Assembly: GCF_020711235.1 (NCBI RefSeq)
Contig: NZ_JAJFAV010000005.1
Span: forward strand, 124,001 to 188,000
From: Hymenobacter sp. 15J16-1T3B
GTDB lineage: Bacteria > Bacteroidota > Bacteroidia > Cytophagales > Hymenobacteraceae
Direction: 5' to 3'
DNA: 64,000 nucleotides
How positions within the stretch are numbered: the stretch's first letter is position 1; each line of letters starts with the position of its first letter. Under the pieces are notes generated by a model. That model ran no database searches. It saw only the letters and a list, made by a program, of their open reading frames with translations, and was not told the origin of the DNA. The position numbers and the translations under genes are program-made. This document shows positions 37,151 through 46,010 of the stretch, one piece after another.

Positions 37151-37158
37151 CAAAGATA

Positions 37159-38148
37159 CTAGTCTTCTTCGAGACGGAACTTCGCCACGTCCATGCCGAA
37201 GTGCAAGCCTTTTTCCTCGACGAGGTTTTCCAGCTCGGTCAGCGACTTCTTACCGAAGTTGCGGAACTTCATCATGTCGGCCAGGTCCAGCTGCACCAGG
37301 TCGCCGAGGGTCTTAATGTCGGCGGCCTTGAGGCAGTTGTAAGCGCGTACCGACAGGTCCATGTCCTGCAGCGGGGTCTTGAGGACCTTGCGCATGTGCA
37401 GCGTCTCTTCGTCCACGCTGGTCTCCTCTTCGGCTTTGGCCGTTTCGAAGGTCATCGTGTTATCCGAGAACAACATGAAGTGTTGGATCAGGATGTTGGC
37501 GGCGCCTTTCAGCGCGTCCTCGGGGTGAATCGAGCCGTCCGTGTGGATTTCCAGCAACAACCGCTCGTAGTCGGTCTTCTGCTCCACACGGGTGTTTTCG
37601 ATGCTGTACTTCACGTTCTTAATGGGCGTGAAGATGGCGTCGATGGCAATCTGACCGAATACTTGGTCAGCCGGCTTGTTTTCTTCGGCGGGCACGTAGC
37701 CACGGCCCTTCTGAACCGTGAATTCGAACTCCAGCGAGGTGCTCGGGTCGATGTTGCAAATCACCAGGTCCGGGTTCAGCACCTGGAAGCCGTTGGTGAA
37801 CTTGTTGATGTCGCCGGCCGTGAAGGACTCCTGGCCGCTGATGCGAACCGTGATTTTGTCTTCAATGACGTCGTTGATCTTCTTGAACCGAACTTGCTTC
37901 AGGTTCAGGATGATTTCTGACATGTCCTCGATAACGCCTTCGATGGTCTGGAACTCGTGCAGCACGTTGCTCGTGCGGACCGAGGTAATCGCGTACCCCT
38001 CGAGCGACGAGAGCAGGATGCGCCGCAGCGCGTTGCCGATCGTCACGCCGTAACCCTTCTCCAGCGGTTTAAACTCAAACGTTCCGTAGAAGTCGTCGGA
38101 TTTCTCCATCACGACCTTCTCCGGCATTTGAAAAGCGAGAATTGACAT
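37159..38148 (-). CDS. rpoA: RNA polymerase alpha subunit
   Basis: A 329-residue protein. The N-terminal dimerisation domain includes [20 protein letters not shown], and the C-terminal DNA-contacting domain includes [20 protein letters not shown] and [18 protein letters not shown], joined by an acidic linker around residue 235. The start is the ATG giving [12 protein letters not shown]. It is fourth in the rpsM-rpsK-rpsD-rpoA-rplQ unit, preceded by a very strong hairpin. Confidence 0.98.
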   Translation of the reverse strand: MSILAFQMPEKVVMEKSDDFYGTFEFKPLEKGYGVTIGNALRRILLSSLEGYAITSVRTSNVLHEFQTIEGVIEDMSEIILNLKQVRFKKINDVIEDKITVRISGQESFTAGDINKFTNGFQVLNPDLVICNIDPSTSLEFEFTVQKGRGYVPAEENKPADQVFGQIAIDAIFTPIKNVKYSIENTRVEQKTDYERLLLEIHTDGSIHPEDALKGAANILIQHFMLFSDNTMTFETAKAEEETSVDEETLHMRKVLKTPLQDMDLSVRAYNCLKAADIKTLGDLVQLDLADMMKFRNFGKKSLTELENLVEEKGLHFGMDVAKFRLEED

Positions 38149-38195
38149 AGATGCGGATGTAAGGGATGTTGAAGGAAGGAGGCAAGCCAATGCAG

Positions 38196-38239
38196 GAGCC
38201 GGCCGCTGCCAATGGAGGACTCCAGGCAGCGGCCGGCTC
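38196..38239 (-). promoter_or_regulatory. Strong hairpin between rpsD and rpoA
   Basis: Perfect 15-bp GC-rich stem (38196-38210 with 38225-38239), extended by a TGGA/TCCA pair in the loop. No T-tract follows on either strand, so it is not a standard terminator. It could be a processing site, a stabiliser or a protein-binding site. Confidence 0.6.
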
Positions 38240-38251
38240 TGCAGCTCAGGC

Positions 38252-38857
38252 TTACTTCGAATACAGTTCGACGATCAGCTGCTCCTCGATTTTCTCGGGG
38301 ATCTGGTCGCGCTGGGGCGTCGAGATAACCTTACCGGTCAGCTCTTTCGCGTCCCACTCGAGCCAGCCGAACTGACGGGCGTTGCGCACCGACAGGCTGT
38401 TCGTGATTACTTCCAGCGACTTCGACTTTTCACGCACGGCTACAATGGTGCCGGGCTTCACGTGGTACGACGGGATGTTAACCACCTCGCCGTTCACGGT
38501 GATATGCTGGTGCGACACAAGCTGGCGGGCAGCGCGACGCGTCGGGGCGATGCCCAGACGGTATACTACGTTGTCCAGACGCGTCTCCAGGAAAGCCAGC
38601 AGGTTTTCGCCGGTGATACCGGGTACGCGAGCGGCTTTGTCGAAGAGGTTAGCGAACTGCTTTTCCAGTACCCCATAGAGGTACTTCACTTTTTGCTTCT
38701 CCATCAGCTGCACGGCGTATTCCGACTGCTTCTTGCGGCGGCCACGGCCGTGCTGGCCCGGAGGATATGCTTTCTTGGTGAGTGCCTTGCTCGGGCCGAA
38801 AATGGCTTCCCCGAAGCGACGGGCAATCTTGGTTTTGGGGCCGGTATAACGTGCCAT
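38252..38857 (-). CDS. rpsD: Ribosomal protein S4
   Basis: A 201-residue 16S rRNA-binding protein that nucleates small-subunit assembly. It begins [21 protein letters not shown] and holds the S4 RNA-binding domain ([36 protein letters not shown]). No N-terminal zinc cysteine cluster is present. In E. coli S4 represses its own operon; the hairpin downstream is of interest in that light. Confidence 0.98.
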   Translation of the reverse strand: MARYTGPKTKIARRFGEAIFGPSKALTKKAYPPGQHGRGRRKKQSEYAVQLMEKQKVKYLYGVLEKQFANLFDKAARVPGITGENLLAFLETRLDNVVYRLGIAPTRRAARQLVSHQHITVNGEVVNIPSYHVKPGTIVAVREKSKSLEVITNSLSVRNARQFGWLEWDAKELTGKVISTPQRDQIPEKIEEQLIVELYSK

Positions 38858-38949
38858 TCTAGAGAGGTGATTTTTCTGGGAAGAAAAGAAAACTGCCTGG
38901 CCACATTAGCTCCCTCACGGGGCGGTAGCGGCCACGCGTCTGCCGTTAC

Positions 38950-39342
38950 TCAGACGCGGCGACGTTTGGGGGGGCGGCAGCCGTTGTGCGGCAGCGGCGT
39001 CACGTCGCGGATGGTCTGCACCTCAATACCCATGTTCTGGAACGCACGGATAGCCGACTCGCGGCCAGCGCCCGGACCTTTCACGAACACTTCGCACTTG
39101 CGCATGCCCAAGTCGTAGGCTACTTTGCCGCAGTCTTGAGCAGCAGTTTGGGCGGCGTAGGGCGTGTTCTTTTTGGAACCACGGAAGCCCATTTTGCCGG
39201 CCGAAGCCCACGAAATCACCTGGCCATTGTTGTTGGTGACCGAGATGATGATGTTGTTGAACGAAGCCTTGATGTGCACCTGACCGGTGGCTTCCACCTG
39301 GACGACGCGCTTCTTGGCTTTGTCTTTTCTCTTTTGTGCCAT
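38950..39342 (-). CDS. rpsK: Ribosomal protein S11
   Basis: A 130-residue small-subunit protein. After a lysine-rich start ([15 protein letters not shown]) come [34 protein letters not shown] and the C-terminal [18 protein letters not shown]. The stop codon lies at the foot of an 8-bp hairpin (38935-38942 with 38951-38958). Confidence 0.98.
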   Translation of the reverse strand: MAQKRKDKAKKRVVQVEATGQVHIKASFNNIIISVTNNNGQVISWASAGKMGFRGSKKNTPYAAQTAAQDCGKVAYDLGMRKCEVFVKGPGAGRESAIRAFQNMGIEVQTIRDVTPLPHNGCRPPKRRRV

Positions 39343-39423
39343 TTGGTTTTCGCAGAAAACGAGCGAGAGGTGTTGGCGGCAGTTGGAAAGTCATGAAGGC
39401 CCGCCGCCGATTCCCGCTATGAA

Positions 39424-39801
39424 TTATTTCGTAGCCTTCTTTTTGCCGGCAACGGTTTTCCGTTTGCCTTTGCGGGTACGCGAGTTGTTCTTGGTGCGCT
39501 GACCCCGAACCGGCAGCCCCTTGCGGTGACGGAGGCCACGGTAGCAACCGATGTCCATCAGACGCTTGATGTTGAGCTGAACCTCCGAGCGCAGTACACC
39601 CTCAGTCTTGTACTCCGAAGCAATGATGCTACGGATTTCACCCGACTCGGCTTCCGTCCACTCGCTAACCTTCTTGTTCAGGTCAACGCCTGCTTTGGTC
39701 AGGATAGCGGCGGCCGACGAACGACCGATGCCGAAGATGTAGGTGAGGGCGATTTCGCCGCGCTTTTTGTCCGGGATGTCTACCCCTGCAATACGTGCCA
39801 T
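39424..39801 (-). CDS. rpsM: Ribosomal protein S13
   Basis: A 125-residue small-subunit head protein: [20 protein letters not shown], then [11 protein letters not shown], then [20 protein letters not shown] and a basic tail. First gene of the alpha operon, directly after rpmJ. Confidence 0.98.
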   Translation of the reverse strand: MARIAGVDIPDKKRGEIALTYIFGIGRSSAAAILTKAGVDLNKKVSEWTEAESGEIRSIIASEYKTEGVLRSEVQLNIKRLMDIGCYRGLRHRKGLPVRGQRTKNNSRTRKGKRKTVAGKKKATK

Positions 39802-39822
39802 GTTCTTCCTATTGCTTGTTGA

Positions 39823-39939
39823 TTAGCCCTGACGCTGCTTGTAGCGGGGGTTCTTCTTGTTGATCACGTAAAGCTTCCCTTTACGGCGGATCACTTTGCA
39901 GTCGACGCTGCGTTTTTTGACCGAGGCTTTGACTTTCAT
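39823..39939 (-). CDS. rpmJ: Ribosomal protein L36, zinc-free form
   Basis: A 38-residue protein read directly from the sequence ([20 protein letters not shown], then [18 protein letters not shown]). Only one Cys remains, so the CxxC...C...H zinc site of the C+ form is missing. It sits between infA (9 bp) and rpsM (21 bp), the usual place. Confidence 0.95.
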   Translation of the reverse strand: MKVKASVKKRSVDCKVIRRKGKLYVINKKNPRYKQRQG

Positions 39940-39948
39940 GGCCGGGGG

Positions 39949-40167
39949 TTATTTGTAACGGTAAACGATTCGGCCCTTCGACAAATCGTAGGGCGACATT
40001 TCGAGCTTCACCTTATCGCCGGGCAGAATCTTGATGTAGTGCATGCGCATCTTTCCGGAGATGTGCGCAATCAGCTGGTGCCCGTTTTCCAGTTCCACCC
40101 GGAACATGGCATTAGACAAGGCTTCCAGGATGGTTCCGTCCTGCTCAATCGATGACTGTTTGGCCAT
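39949..40167 (-). CDS. infA: Translation initiation factor IF-1
   Basis: A 72-residue OB-fold protein that occupies the ribosomal A site during initiation. It begins [20 protein letters not shown] and ends [13 protein letters not shown], with [16 protein letters not shown] in the middle. Its first 23 nt overlap the end of map, so the two are probably translationally coupled. Confidence 0.98.
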   Translation of the reverse strand: MAKQSSIEQDGTILEALSNAMFRVELENGHQLIAHISGKMRMHYIKILPGDKVKLEMSPYDLSKGRIVYRYK

Positions 40168-40951
40168 AAGGCTGCGAGGTCTGCTGTAACGCTTTTTCTA
40201 TGTGGGCGAAAGAGGTTAGTATCTCCGCTTTATTCTGACGAACCACTACGGTGTGCTCGAAATGCGCCGAGGGCTGTCGGTCTTTGGTCCGGATGGTCCA
40301 GCCGTCCTGTTCCTGCACCACTGCTTTCGTACCCAGGTTCACCATCGGTTCGATGGCCATAACCAAGCCGCTTTGCAGTTTCAGGCCTGAGCCACGCTTG
40401 CCGTAGTTTGGTACCTCGGGCTTTTCGTGCAGACTCTTACCGATGCCGTGCCCAACAAGTTCCCGAACCACCGAATACCCACGTTTTTCCACGTAGCTCT
40501 GGATGGCGTAGCCGACGTCACCCATGCGGTTGCCAGCTACGGCCTGCTCGATGCCTTCGTACAAGGACTGCTTGGTGGCTTCGAGCAAGGCCAACACTTC
40601 CGGTTTCACCTCCCCTACCGGGTAGGTATAGGCGCTGTCGCTATGGTAGCCGTTGAGCTTCACGCCCGCGTCTACCGAAACGATGTCGCCGCTTTTCAAT
40701 ACATGATTACCGGGAAACCCGTGCACTACCACCGCATTGGGCGAAATGCACAGGCTGTATTTGAACCCGTTGTAGCCCTTGAAAGAAGGAACGCCGCCGT
40801 GGTCCCGAATGAATTCCTCGGCGCGCTTGTCCAGCTCAGCCGTGGTAATTCCTTCTCGGATCATGCCGGCTACTTCCCCATGGGCACGAGCCAGCACATC
40901 AGCACTGGCTCGGATCAATTCGATTTCTTCTTCGGTCTTGTACAGGATCAT
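40145..40951 (-). CDS. map: Type I methionine aminopeptidase
   Basis: A 268-residue metalloenzyme that removes the initiator Met. Metal ligands lie in [19 protein letters not shown] (two Asp), [17 protein letters not shown] (His), [10 protein letters not shown] (Glu) and HFEHTVVV (Glu). It starts 3 bp after secY and overlaps infA by 23 nt. Confidence 0.97.
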   Translation of the reverse strand: MILYKTEEEIELIRASADVLARAHGEVAGMIREGITTAELDKRAEEFIRDHGGVPSFKGYNGFKYSLCISPNAVVVHGFPGNHVLKSGDIVSVDAGVKLNGYHSDSAYTYPVGEVKPEVLALLEATKQSLYEGIEQAVAGNRMGDVGYAIQSYVEKRGYSVVRELVGHGIGKSLHEKPEVPNYGKRGSGLKLQSGLVMAIEPMVNLGTKAVVQEQDGWTIRTKDRQPSAHFEHTVVVRQNKAEILTSFAHIEKALQQTSQPYGQTVID

Positions 40952-40954
40952 GGC

Positions 40955-42268
40955 TTAGGAGGCCAGCGCAATGTTTTGCGTCCGACCTTTCAGCTTGCCC
41001 GTTTTCATCATACCGTCGTAGTGGCGCATGAGCAGATAGCTTTCAATCTGGTTCATGGTATCGAGTACCACACCCACCATGATGATGAGCGACGTGCCGC
41101 CGTAGAAGGCCGAAAACGGACGAGTGACCCCAAACAACAACGCAATGGCCGGAAAGATTGCAATCAAGGCCAAAGCAATTGCGCCGGGCAGGGTGATGTG
41201 GGTCAGCACTTCATCGATGTACTCCGACGTAGCGTCACCCGGTTTCACGCCCGGTACAAAACCACCGCTGCGCTTCAGGTCATCAGCAATCTGCTTCGGG
41301 TTCACGCTGATGGCGGTGTAGAAGTACGTGAACAGGATGATCAGTACCGCAAACACCAGGTTGTATTGCCACGAGGTGTAGTCCGAAAACTTCTGGCCGA
41401 TGAAGTTAGCCGTGTCGCTATCCTTCCAAGCCGAGGCGGCAATGGCCGGTACGAACATCAGCGACTGGGCGAAAATGATCGGCATAACGCCGGCCGCATT
41501 CACCTTCAGCGGAATGAACTGACGCTGCGCGTTCAGCTGGCTTACGCCGCCGACTTGCTTGGCGTACTGCACCGGAATCTGGCGTACAGCCTGCGTCAGG
41601 ATGATTACGCCCATTACCACGAAGAACAGCACAGCCAGCTCGATCAGGAAGATGAGCGAACCGCGCATCCCTTTCGCCGCGGCTTCCCCGATGATAGCGC
41701 CGGGAAAGCGCGAAACGATACCGATCATAATGATCATGGAGATACCGTTGCCGATGCCCTTGTCAGTGATTTTCTCGCCCAGCCACATGCAGAAAAGCGT
41801 GCCGGCCGTGAGGATAACCATCGTCGAGACGGTGAAGAACACCCCTGGCGAAACCAGGGCGTCTTGGTTAATCGTGGCAATAAAGCCGACCGACTGCGCC
41901 ATCACGATGGGGATGGTTAGCAAACGGGTGTACTGGTTGATCTTCTTACGACCCGACTCCCCTTCTTTCTGCAGCTTCTGGAAATACGGCACTGCGATGG
42001 TCAGCAGCTGCAGCACGATAGAGGCCGAGATGTAGGGCATGATGCCCAACGCGAAGATGGAAGCGTGGCTAAACGCGCCGCCGAGCAAGGTGTCGAGGAT
42101 GCCGAAAATCCCGCCCGACTTGGTGTCGAGACGGGACGGATCGACGCCCGGCAGCACAACGTAAGAACCCAGCCGGTAAATGGCGATGAAAAAAAGCGTA
42201 TTGAGAATCCGCGTACGCAGATCCTCAATCGCAAAAATGTTCTTAATCGTCGTGATAAACTTGTTCAT
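40955..42268 (-). CDS. secY: Protein translocase subunit SecY
   Basis: A 437-residue integral membrane channel with ten spans. Recognisable blocks are FFIAIYRLGSYVVLPGVDPS, ALGIMPYISASIVLQLLT, GVINAAGVMPIIFAQS-like sequence (KVNAAGVMPIIFAQSLMF) and GTSLIIMVGVVLDTMNQIES. It forms the Sec pore with SecE and SecG, which are not in this window. Confidence 0.98.
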   Translation of the reverse strand: MNKFITTIKNIFAIEDLRTRILNTLFFIAIYRLGSYVVLPGVDPSRLDTKSGGIFGILDTLLGGAFSHASIFALGIMPYISASIVLQLLTIAVPYFQKLQKEGESGRKKINQYTRLLTIPIVMAQSVGFIATINQDALVSPGVFFTVSTMVILTAGTLFCMWLGEKITDKGIGNGISMIIMIGIVSRFPGAIIGEAAAKGMRGSLIFLIELAVLFFVVMGVIILTQAVRQIPVQYAKQVGGVSQLNAQRQFIPLKVNAAGVMPIIFAQSLMFVPAIAASAWKDSDTANFIGQKFSDYTSWQYNLVFAVLIILFTYFYTAISVNPKQIADDLKRSGGFVPGVKPGDATSEYIDEVLTHITLPGAIALALIAIFPAIALLFGVTRPFSAFYGGTSLIIMVGVVLDTMNQIESYLLMRHYDGMMKTGKLKGRTQNIALAS

Positions 42269-42285
42269 CGCCGGCGTGCTTGAAC

Positions 42286-42732
42286 TTACAGGGTCACTGC
42301 TTTGCCACCAGCCTTCTCAATGGCTTCGATAGCCGATTGCGAGAAAGCGTGGGCGTGTACTTCCACTGCGGCGGTCAGTTCGCCACGGCCGAGCACTTTG
42401 ATCTTGGCGTTTTTCGACACCAGACCGTGCTGAATGAAGTAGGCCACATCCATCGTACCCGTTGCCGATTTCTCGTTCAGGGCTTGCAGTACGTCCAGGT
42501 TGATACCCTTGTACTCCACACGATTGATGTTTTTGAAGCCGAACTTCGGCACCCGGCGCTGCAGGGGCATCTGGCCACCTTCAAAGCCGATTTTCTTGGA
42601 GTAACCCGAACGCGACTTCTGGCCTTTGTGGCCACGCGTCGACGTACCGCCGCGGGTCGAGCCTTCACCACGACCCAGACGCTTGTTGTTGCGTACCGAG
42701 CCTTCAGCGGGCTTAAGATTGCTGAGATTCAT
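42286..42732 (-). CDS. rplO: Ribosomal protein L15
   Basis: A 148-residue protein: MNLSNLKPAEGSVRNNKRLG, the glycine/arginine loop GEGSTRGGTSTRGHKGQKSR, and a C-terminal globular part. It lies 13 bp after rpmD and 17 bp before secY. Confidence 0.98.
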   Translation of the reverse strand: MNLSNLKPAEGSVRNNKRLGRGEGSTRGGTSTRGHKGQKSRSGYSKKIGFEGGQMPLQRRVPKFGFKNINRVEYKGINLDVLQALNEKSATGTMDVAYFIQHGLVSKNAKIKVLGRGELTAAVEVHAHAFSQSAIEAIEKAGGKAVTL

Positions 42733-42745
42733 GATGAGCTGAGGT

Positions 42746-42925
42746 CTACAGTTCGGTTACTTCTACCAGGTGGCCAACTTTGGCTACCATGCCGGCAATG
42801 GCCGCGGTGTTTTCCACTTCGCGGACAGCGCCGATTTTGTTGAGGCCCAGGGCCTGCATCGTGCGCTTCTGACGCTCGGGGCGGTCAATAACGCTACGCA
42901 CTTGCTTGATTTGGATCCGTGCCAT
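42746..42925 (-). CDS. rpmD: Ribosomal protein L30
   Basis: A 59-residue protein read directly from the sequence. It begins MARIQIKQVRSVIDRPERQK and continues RTMQALGLNKIGAVREVENT, both typical of bacterial L30. It lies 6 bp after rpsE and 13 bp before rplO. Confidence 0.96.
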   Translation of the reverse strand: MARIQIKQVRSVIDRPERQKRTMQALGLNKIGAVREVENTAAIAGMVAKVGHLVEVTEL

Positions 42926-42931
42926 CGTCGC

Positions 42932-43450
42932 TTAGCCGTTAAATACTTTGGCGAGGGAGATGCCGCGCTGCTGTGCAATCTGCATCGGGTCGCGCATCTT
43001 GTTCAGGGCGTCGAAGGTAGCCTTCACCACGTTGTGGGGGTTCGAGGAGCCTTTCGACTTGGCCAGTACGTCCTTGATGCCGGCGCTTTCGAACACGGCA
43101 CGCATGGCACCACCAGCAATTACGCCGGTACCGGCAGCAGCCGGCTGCACCAGCACGAAGCCACCCGAGTATTTGCCTTCCATCACGTGGGGAACGGTGT
43201 GCTTGTACAGCGGCACCTTCACCAGGTTCTTCTTGGCATCGTCAATGGCTTTGGCAATGGCGTCGGTTACTTCGTTGGCTTTGCCCAAGCCGTAGCCTAC
43301 GGTACCAGCGCCGTCACCTACTACTACGATGGCCGAGAAGCTGAAGCGACGACCACCTTTTACCACCTTCGCTACGCGGTTGATGGCAACTACTTTTTCC
43401 TTCAGGTCCGACTCCGTGGTCTTCGCCGTGGGTTTATTTTGCTCGCGCAT
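42932..43450 (-). CDS. rpsE: Ribosomal protein S5
   Basis: A 172-residue decoding-fidelity protein. The double-stranded RNA-binding half has [39 protein letters not shown], and the C-terminal half has [19 protein letters not shown]. Spacing to neighbours is 6 bp on each side. Confidence 0.98.
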   Translation of the reverse strand: MREQNKPTAKTTESDLKEKVVAINRVAKVVKGGRRFSFSAIVVVGDGAGTVGYGLGKANEVTDAIAKAIDDAKKNLVKVPLYKHTVPHVMEGKYSGGFVLVQPAAAGTGVIAGGAMRAVFESAGIKDVLAKSKGSSNPHNVVKATFDALNKMRDPMQIAQQRGISLAKVFNG

Positions 43451-43456
43451 AGCTGC

Positions 43457-43804
43457 TTAGAAATTCAGGCCGCCTTCGCGGGCACCTTCTGCCAATGATT
43501 TAACACGACCGTGGTACAGGTAGCCCGAGCGGTCGAATACAACCGTCGTGATACCAGCGGCGGTAGCACGCGTAGCCAGCTCTTTGCCTACGGCGGCAGC
43601 GGTAGCTACCGGCGAGTCGCCAACGGTTACGTTCTTCGACGAAGCGGCTACCAGCGTACGGCCAGCGGTGTCGTCGATGATCTGGGCGTAGATGCCCTTG
43701 TTGCTGCGGAACACCGACAGGCGGGGGCGCTCAGCGGTACCCGACACTTTCGTGCGGATGTGGCGCTTGATCCGGAGTCTTCTCTCAGTTTTATTAAAAG
43801 CCAT
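43457..43804 (-). CDS. rplR: Ribosomal protein L18
   Basis: A 115-residue 5S rRNA-binding protein: [38 protein letters not shown] and the end [20 protein letters not shown]. It lies 9 bp after rplF. Confidence 0.98.
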   Translation of the reverse strand: MAFNKTERRLRIKRHIRTKVSGTAERPRLSVFRSNKGIYAQIIDDTAGRTLVAASSKNVTVGDSPVATAAAVGKELATRATAAGITTVVFDRSGYLYHGRVKSLAEGAREGGLNF

Positions 43805-43813
43805 GATGCTCGG

Positions 43814-44368
43814 TTATTTCGAGGCAGTCTTACCAGCCTTACGACGAATCTGCTCACCAACGAAGCGCACACCTTTGCCTTTGTAGGGCTCAACCTTGCG
43901 CAGCGAACGAATCTTAGCGGCCACTTGGCCGATGAGTTCCTTGTCGATGCTGGTCAGGGTGATGATCGGGTTCTTGCCTTTTTCGGTAACGGCCGTAGCG
44001 GTTACTTCTTTCGGCAGCGCCAGGAAGATGTTGTGCGAGTAGCCCAGGGCCAGCTCCAGCGTCGAGCCGGTAGCGGTAGCCTTGAAACCTACGCCCACCA
44101 GTTCCAGCTGGTGCGTGTAGCCGGTGCTTACGCCGGTTACCATGTTGTTGAGCAGCGAACGGTAGAGGCCGTGCATGGCCTTGTGGCGCTTTTGCTCGGT
44201 AGGACGTTCTACGACTACGGTGTTGTCTTCGGAGCGTACCGTGATGTCGCGGTCGACAGCGGTTTTCAGTTCCCCTTTGGGGCCCTTAACCGTGATGGTG
44301 TTGTCGTTATCAACCGATACCTGCACGCCCGAGGGCAGGCTGATCGGGAGTTTACCAATGCGGGACAT
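43814..44368 (-). CDS. rplF: Ribosomal protein L6
   Basis: A 184-residue two-domain protein: MSRIGKLPISLPSGVQVSVD, TVKGPKGELK, and the C-terminal IRSLRKVEPYKGKGVRFVGE. It lies 29 bp after rpsH. Confidence 0.98.
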   Translation of the reverse strand: MSRIGKLPISLPSGVQVSVDNDNTITVKGPKGELKTAVDRDITVRSEDNTVVVERPTEQKRHKAMHGLYRSLLNNMVTGVSTGYTHQLELVGVGFKATATGSTLELALGYSHNIFLALPKEVTATAVTEKGKNPIITLTSIDKELIGQVAAKIRSLRKVEPYKGKGVRFVGEQIRRKAGKTASK

Positions 44369-44397
44369 ATTGTCGGGAGTTTACTGCTGCGTTGAGC

Positions 44398-44796
44398 TTA
44401 GTACACGTAGCACAGCACCTCGCCGCCTACGTTCTGGGTGCGAGCTTCCTTCTCCGTCATCACCCCTTTCGAGGTCGACAGGATGGCAATGCCCAGACCG
44501 CTCAGCACGCGCGGCAGGTTTTCAACGTGGGCGTACGTACGCAAGCCCGGGGTGCTGATCCGCTGCAGCTTCTGGATGGCGGGCTTCTTGGTCACGGGGT
44601 GGTACTTCAGCGCGATTTTGATCGTGCCTTGTACTGCCGAGTCATCAAAACGGTAGCTCTGAATGTACCCTTTTTCGTAGAGCACTTTCGTGATTTCCTT
44701 TTTGATTTTGTTAGCCGGAATTTCTACTACCCGGTGGTTGGCCTTGATGGCGTTGCGCACCCGGGTCAGGTAGTCGGCAATCGGATCTGTGTTCAT
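44398..44796 (-). CDS. rpsH: Ribosomal protein S8
   Basis: A 132-residue 16S rRNA-binding protein: MNTDPIADYLTRVRNAIKAN at the start and LSTSKGVMTEKEARTQNVGG at the end. It is the first gene of a new transcription unit here, because rpsN upstream ends in a terminator and a foreign gene intervenes. Two minus-7 boxes and a structured leader precede it. S8 is the autoregulator of the spc operon in E. coli. Confidence 0.98.
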   Translation of the reverse strand: MNTDPIADYLTRVRNAIKANHRVVEIPANKIKKEITKVLYEKGYIQSYRFDDSAVQGTIKIALKYHPVTKKPAIQKLQRISTPGLRTYAHVENLPRVLSGLGIAILSTSKGVMTEKEARTQNVGGEVLCYVY

Positions 44797-44835
44797 TTGG
44801 ATGATTTGAAGGGCACCCCGTGGTTAAGGGAACCG

Positions 44836-44843
44836 CAAAGGTA
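44836..44843 (-). promoter_or_regulatory. Proximal TAnnTTTG box before rpsH
   Basis: Perfect TACCTTTG (as CAAAGGTA on the plus strand), followed by CGG, 39 bp before the rpsH ATG. No TTG partner at the usual distance; its upstream half is occupied by an inverted repeat. Confidence 0.45.
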
Positions 44844-44849
44844 GGAAAA

Positions 44850-44977
44850 TTTCGCAGCCATAGTTTTCCTATGACGGCGAAATCCTCGGTTAAGACTACT
44901 TGACATCCACAGCGTTTCCGCCGCAGCCAATGGTTTCTTGTGGCAACCTGCCAAATGGTGTGTGGGGCGTCCCCCAC
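44850..44977 (-). promoter_or_regulatory. Structured leader of rpsH
   Basis: Three hairpins lie between the distal promoter and rpsH: 44850-44863 with 44869-44882 (14 bp, two mismatches), 44941-44945 with 44949-44953 (5 bp) and 44962-44967 with 44972-44977 (6 bp, four-base loop). A transcript from 45001 would carry all of them. They could form an autogenous control site for a ribosomal protein. Confidence 0.45.
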
Positions 44978-45000
44978 TGCCCTAGAGCATTTATGGGGTG

Positions 45001-45028
45001 CAAAGATACGTAAATGCTTAACACAAAA
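45001..45028 (-). promoter_or_regulatory. Distal promoter of the rpsH unit
   Basis: On the minus strand TTTTG (45024-45028), a 15-nt spacer, then perfect TATCTTTG (45001-45008) followed by CA. The spacer begins TGTTAAG, similar to the promoter before rplC. It lies about 205 bp before the rpsH ATG. Confidence 0.75.
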
Positions 45029-45074
45029 GCAATAGGCAACTTCGCTTAGTTACCATAATGTTCCGCGGCTAACT

Positions 45075-45632
45075 CTAGCGTAGCGGAATAGCTTGTCTAT
45101 CCAAATCCCATAAATCAGCTTCCGAATGTTCCTCTAGATAATGCTCGAAGTAGCTCCAGCCTTCTTCGCGAATTACTTCGGCTTCTGATTTAACGACAGG
45201 CAGCAGCCAAACGAAAATGGTACTGGGTGTGCTGCCTCCAAACTCATGTAGCTCATCGGGCCAGAAAACTGGAACGGACGCGTATACTCCCGTCACCTCT
45301 ACCCCATCTATCAGTGGCTTACCTTCTACAACTTCTCCTCGCAACAACCCTGTGCCACTATCAGCAACGCTTTCTGCAAACGTCATGAGAAACGAAGTCA
45401 CATCATCAGGCGGATAAGTGTTGTAAGTGCTGAAGATTAACTCTTGCCTAAGCTGCTTTCCGTCACCTATATCAAGCACGAACTTATCCAATCCCAGCGT
45501 GCAGTAAGTGGACAGGTCCTCAGCTGGAGTTTGCTCGAACAACACCACTTGAATCCCATACTTTTTATTATGCTCTGCCCAGCCACGTGTCATTGGCCCG
45601 AGGTAAGCTTCCATGTGTTCGTATAGCTTCAT
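45075..45632 (-). CDS. Suppressor-of-fused (SUFU) domain protein
   Basis: A 185-residue soluble protein. The SUFU pattern is visible in VEVTGVYASVPVFWPDELHE, FVWLLPVVKSEAEVIREEGW and FEHYLEEHSEADLWDLDRQA. In bacteria such domains have been described as immunity proteins of polymorphic toxin systems, but no toxin is adjacent. GC content is clearly lower than in neighbours by eye. The start is the ATG giving MKLYEHMEAY; an upstream extension of 16 codons would reach towards the rpsN terminator. The stop codon lies in a hairpin (45061-45088). It interrupts the rpsN-rpsH junction. Confidence 0.85.
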   Translation of the reverse strand: MKLYEHMEAYLGPMTRGWAEHNKKYGIQVVLFEQTPAEDLSTYCTLGLDKFVLDIGDGKQLRQELIFSTYNTYPPDDVTSFLMTFAESVADSGTGLLRGEVVEGKPLIDGVEVTGVYASVPVFWPDELHEFGGSTPSTIFVWLLPVVKSEAEVIREEGWSYFEHYLEEHSEADLWDLDRQAIPLR

Positions 45633-45664
45633 AAGGCCACTTGAGTAACCTAAGACTACAAAAG

Positions 45665-45712
45665 AAAACTGCTCAGCCAAAACTCCCGAGAGAGTTTCAG
45701 CTGAGCAGTTTT
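45665..45712 (-). terminator. Terminator after rpsN
   Basis: Perfect 13-bp stem (45665-45677 with 45700-45712) and an inner 6-bp stem AAACTC/GAGTTT. On the minus strand it runs into CTTTTG after TTTT. It lies 26 bp past the rpsN stop and before the SUFU gene. Confidence 0.88.
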
Positions 45713-45738
45713 GCTTAGCGTTGCTGGGCGGTAGCGGA

Positions 45739-46008
45739 CTACCAGCTAGCTTTCGTTACGCCGGGGATTTTACCGGCCGAAGCCATTTCCCGGAACGTTA
45801 CGCGGCTGATGCCAAACTTGCGCATGTAGCCACGCGGACGGCCGGTCAGTTTGCAGCGGTTGTGCAGACGTACGGGCGAAGCGTTGCGGGGCAGCTTGTC
45901 CAGACCTTCGAAGTCGCCAGCCTCTTTCAGAGCCTTGCGCTTCTCAGCGTAACGGGCAACCATCGCCACACGCTTCCGCTCTCTTGCTTTGATTGATTCC
46001 TTAGCCAT
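45739..46008 (-). CDS. rpsN: Ribosomal protein S14, zinc-free form
   Basis: An 89-residue protein: [20 protein letters not shown] and the end [20 protein letters not shown]. The length and single Cys mark the C- form without the zinc ribbon. It is the last gene of its transcription unit, since a strong terminator follows at once. Confidence 0.98.
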   Translation of the reverse strand: MAKESIKARERKRVAMVARYAEKRKALKEAGDFEGLDKLPRNASPVRLHNRCKLTGRPRGYMRKFGISRVTFREMASAGKIPGVTKASW

Positions 46009-46010
46009 GA

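Noticed and set aside
37151-37158. TATCTTTG as a firm rplQ promoter
   Set aside because: No TTG partner lies at the proper distance and a terminator-like hairpin follows at once, so it is kept only as a question.
45075-45632. Prophage or insertion sequence at the rpsN-rpsH junction
   Set aside because: No transposase, integrase, terminal repeats or target duplication is visible around the SUFU gene.
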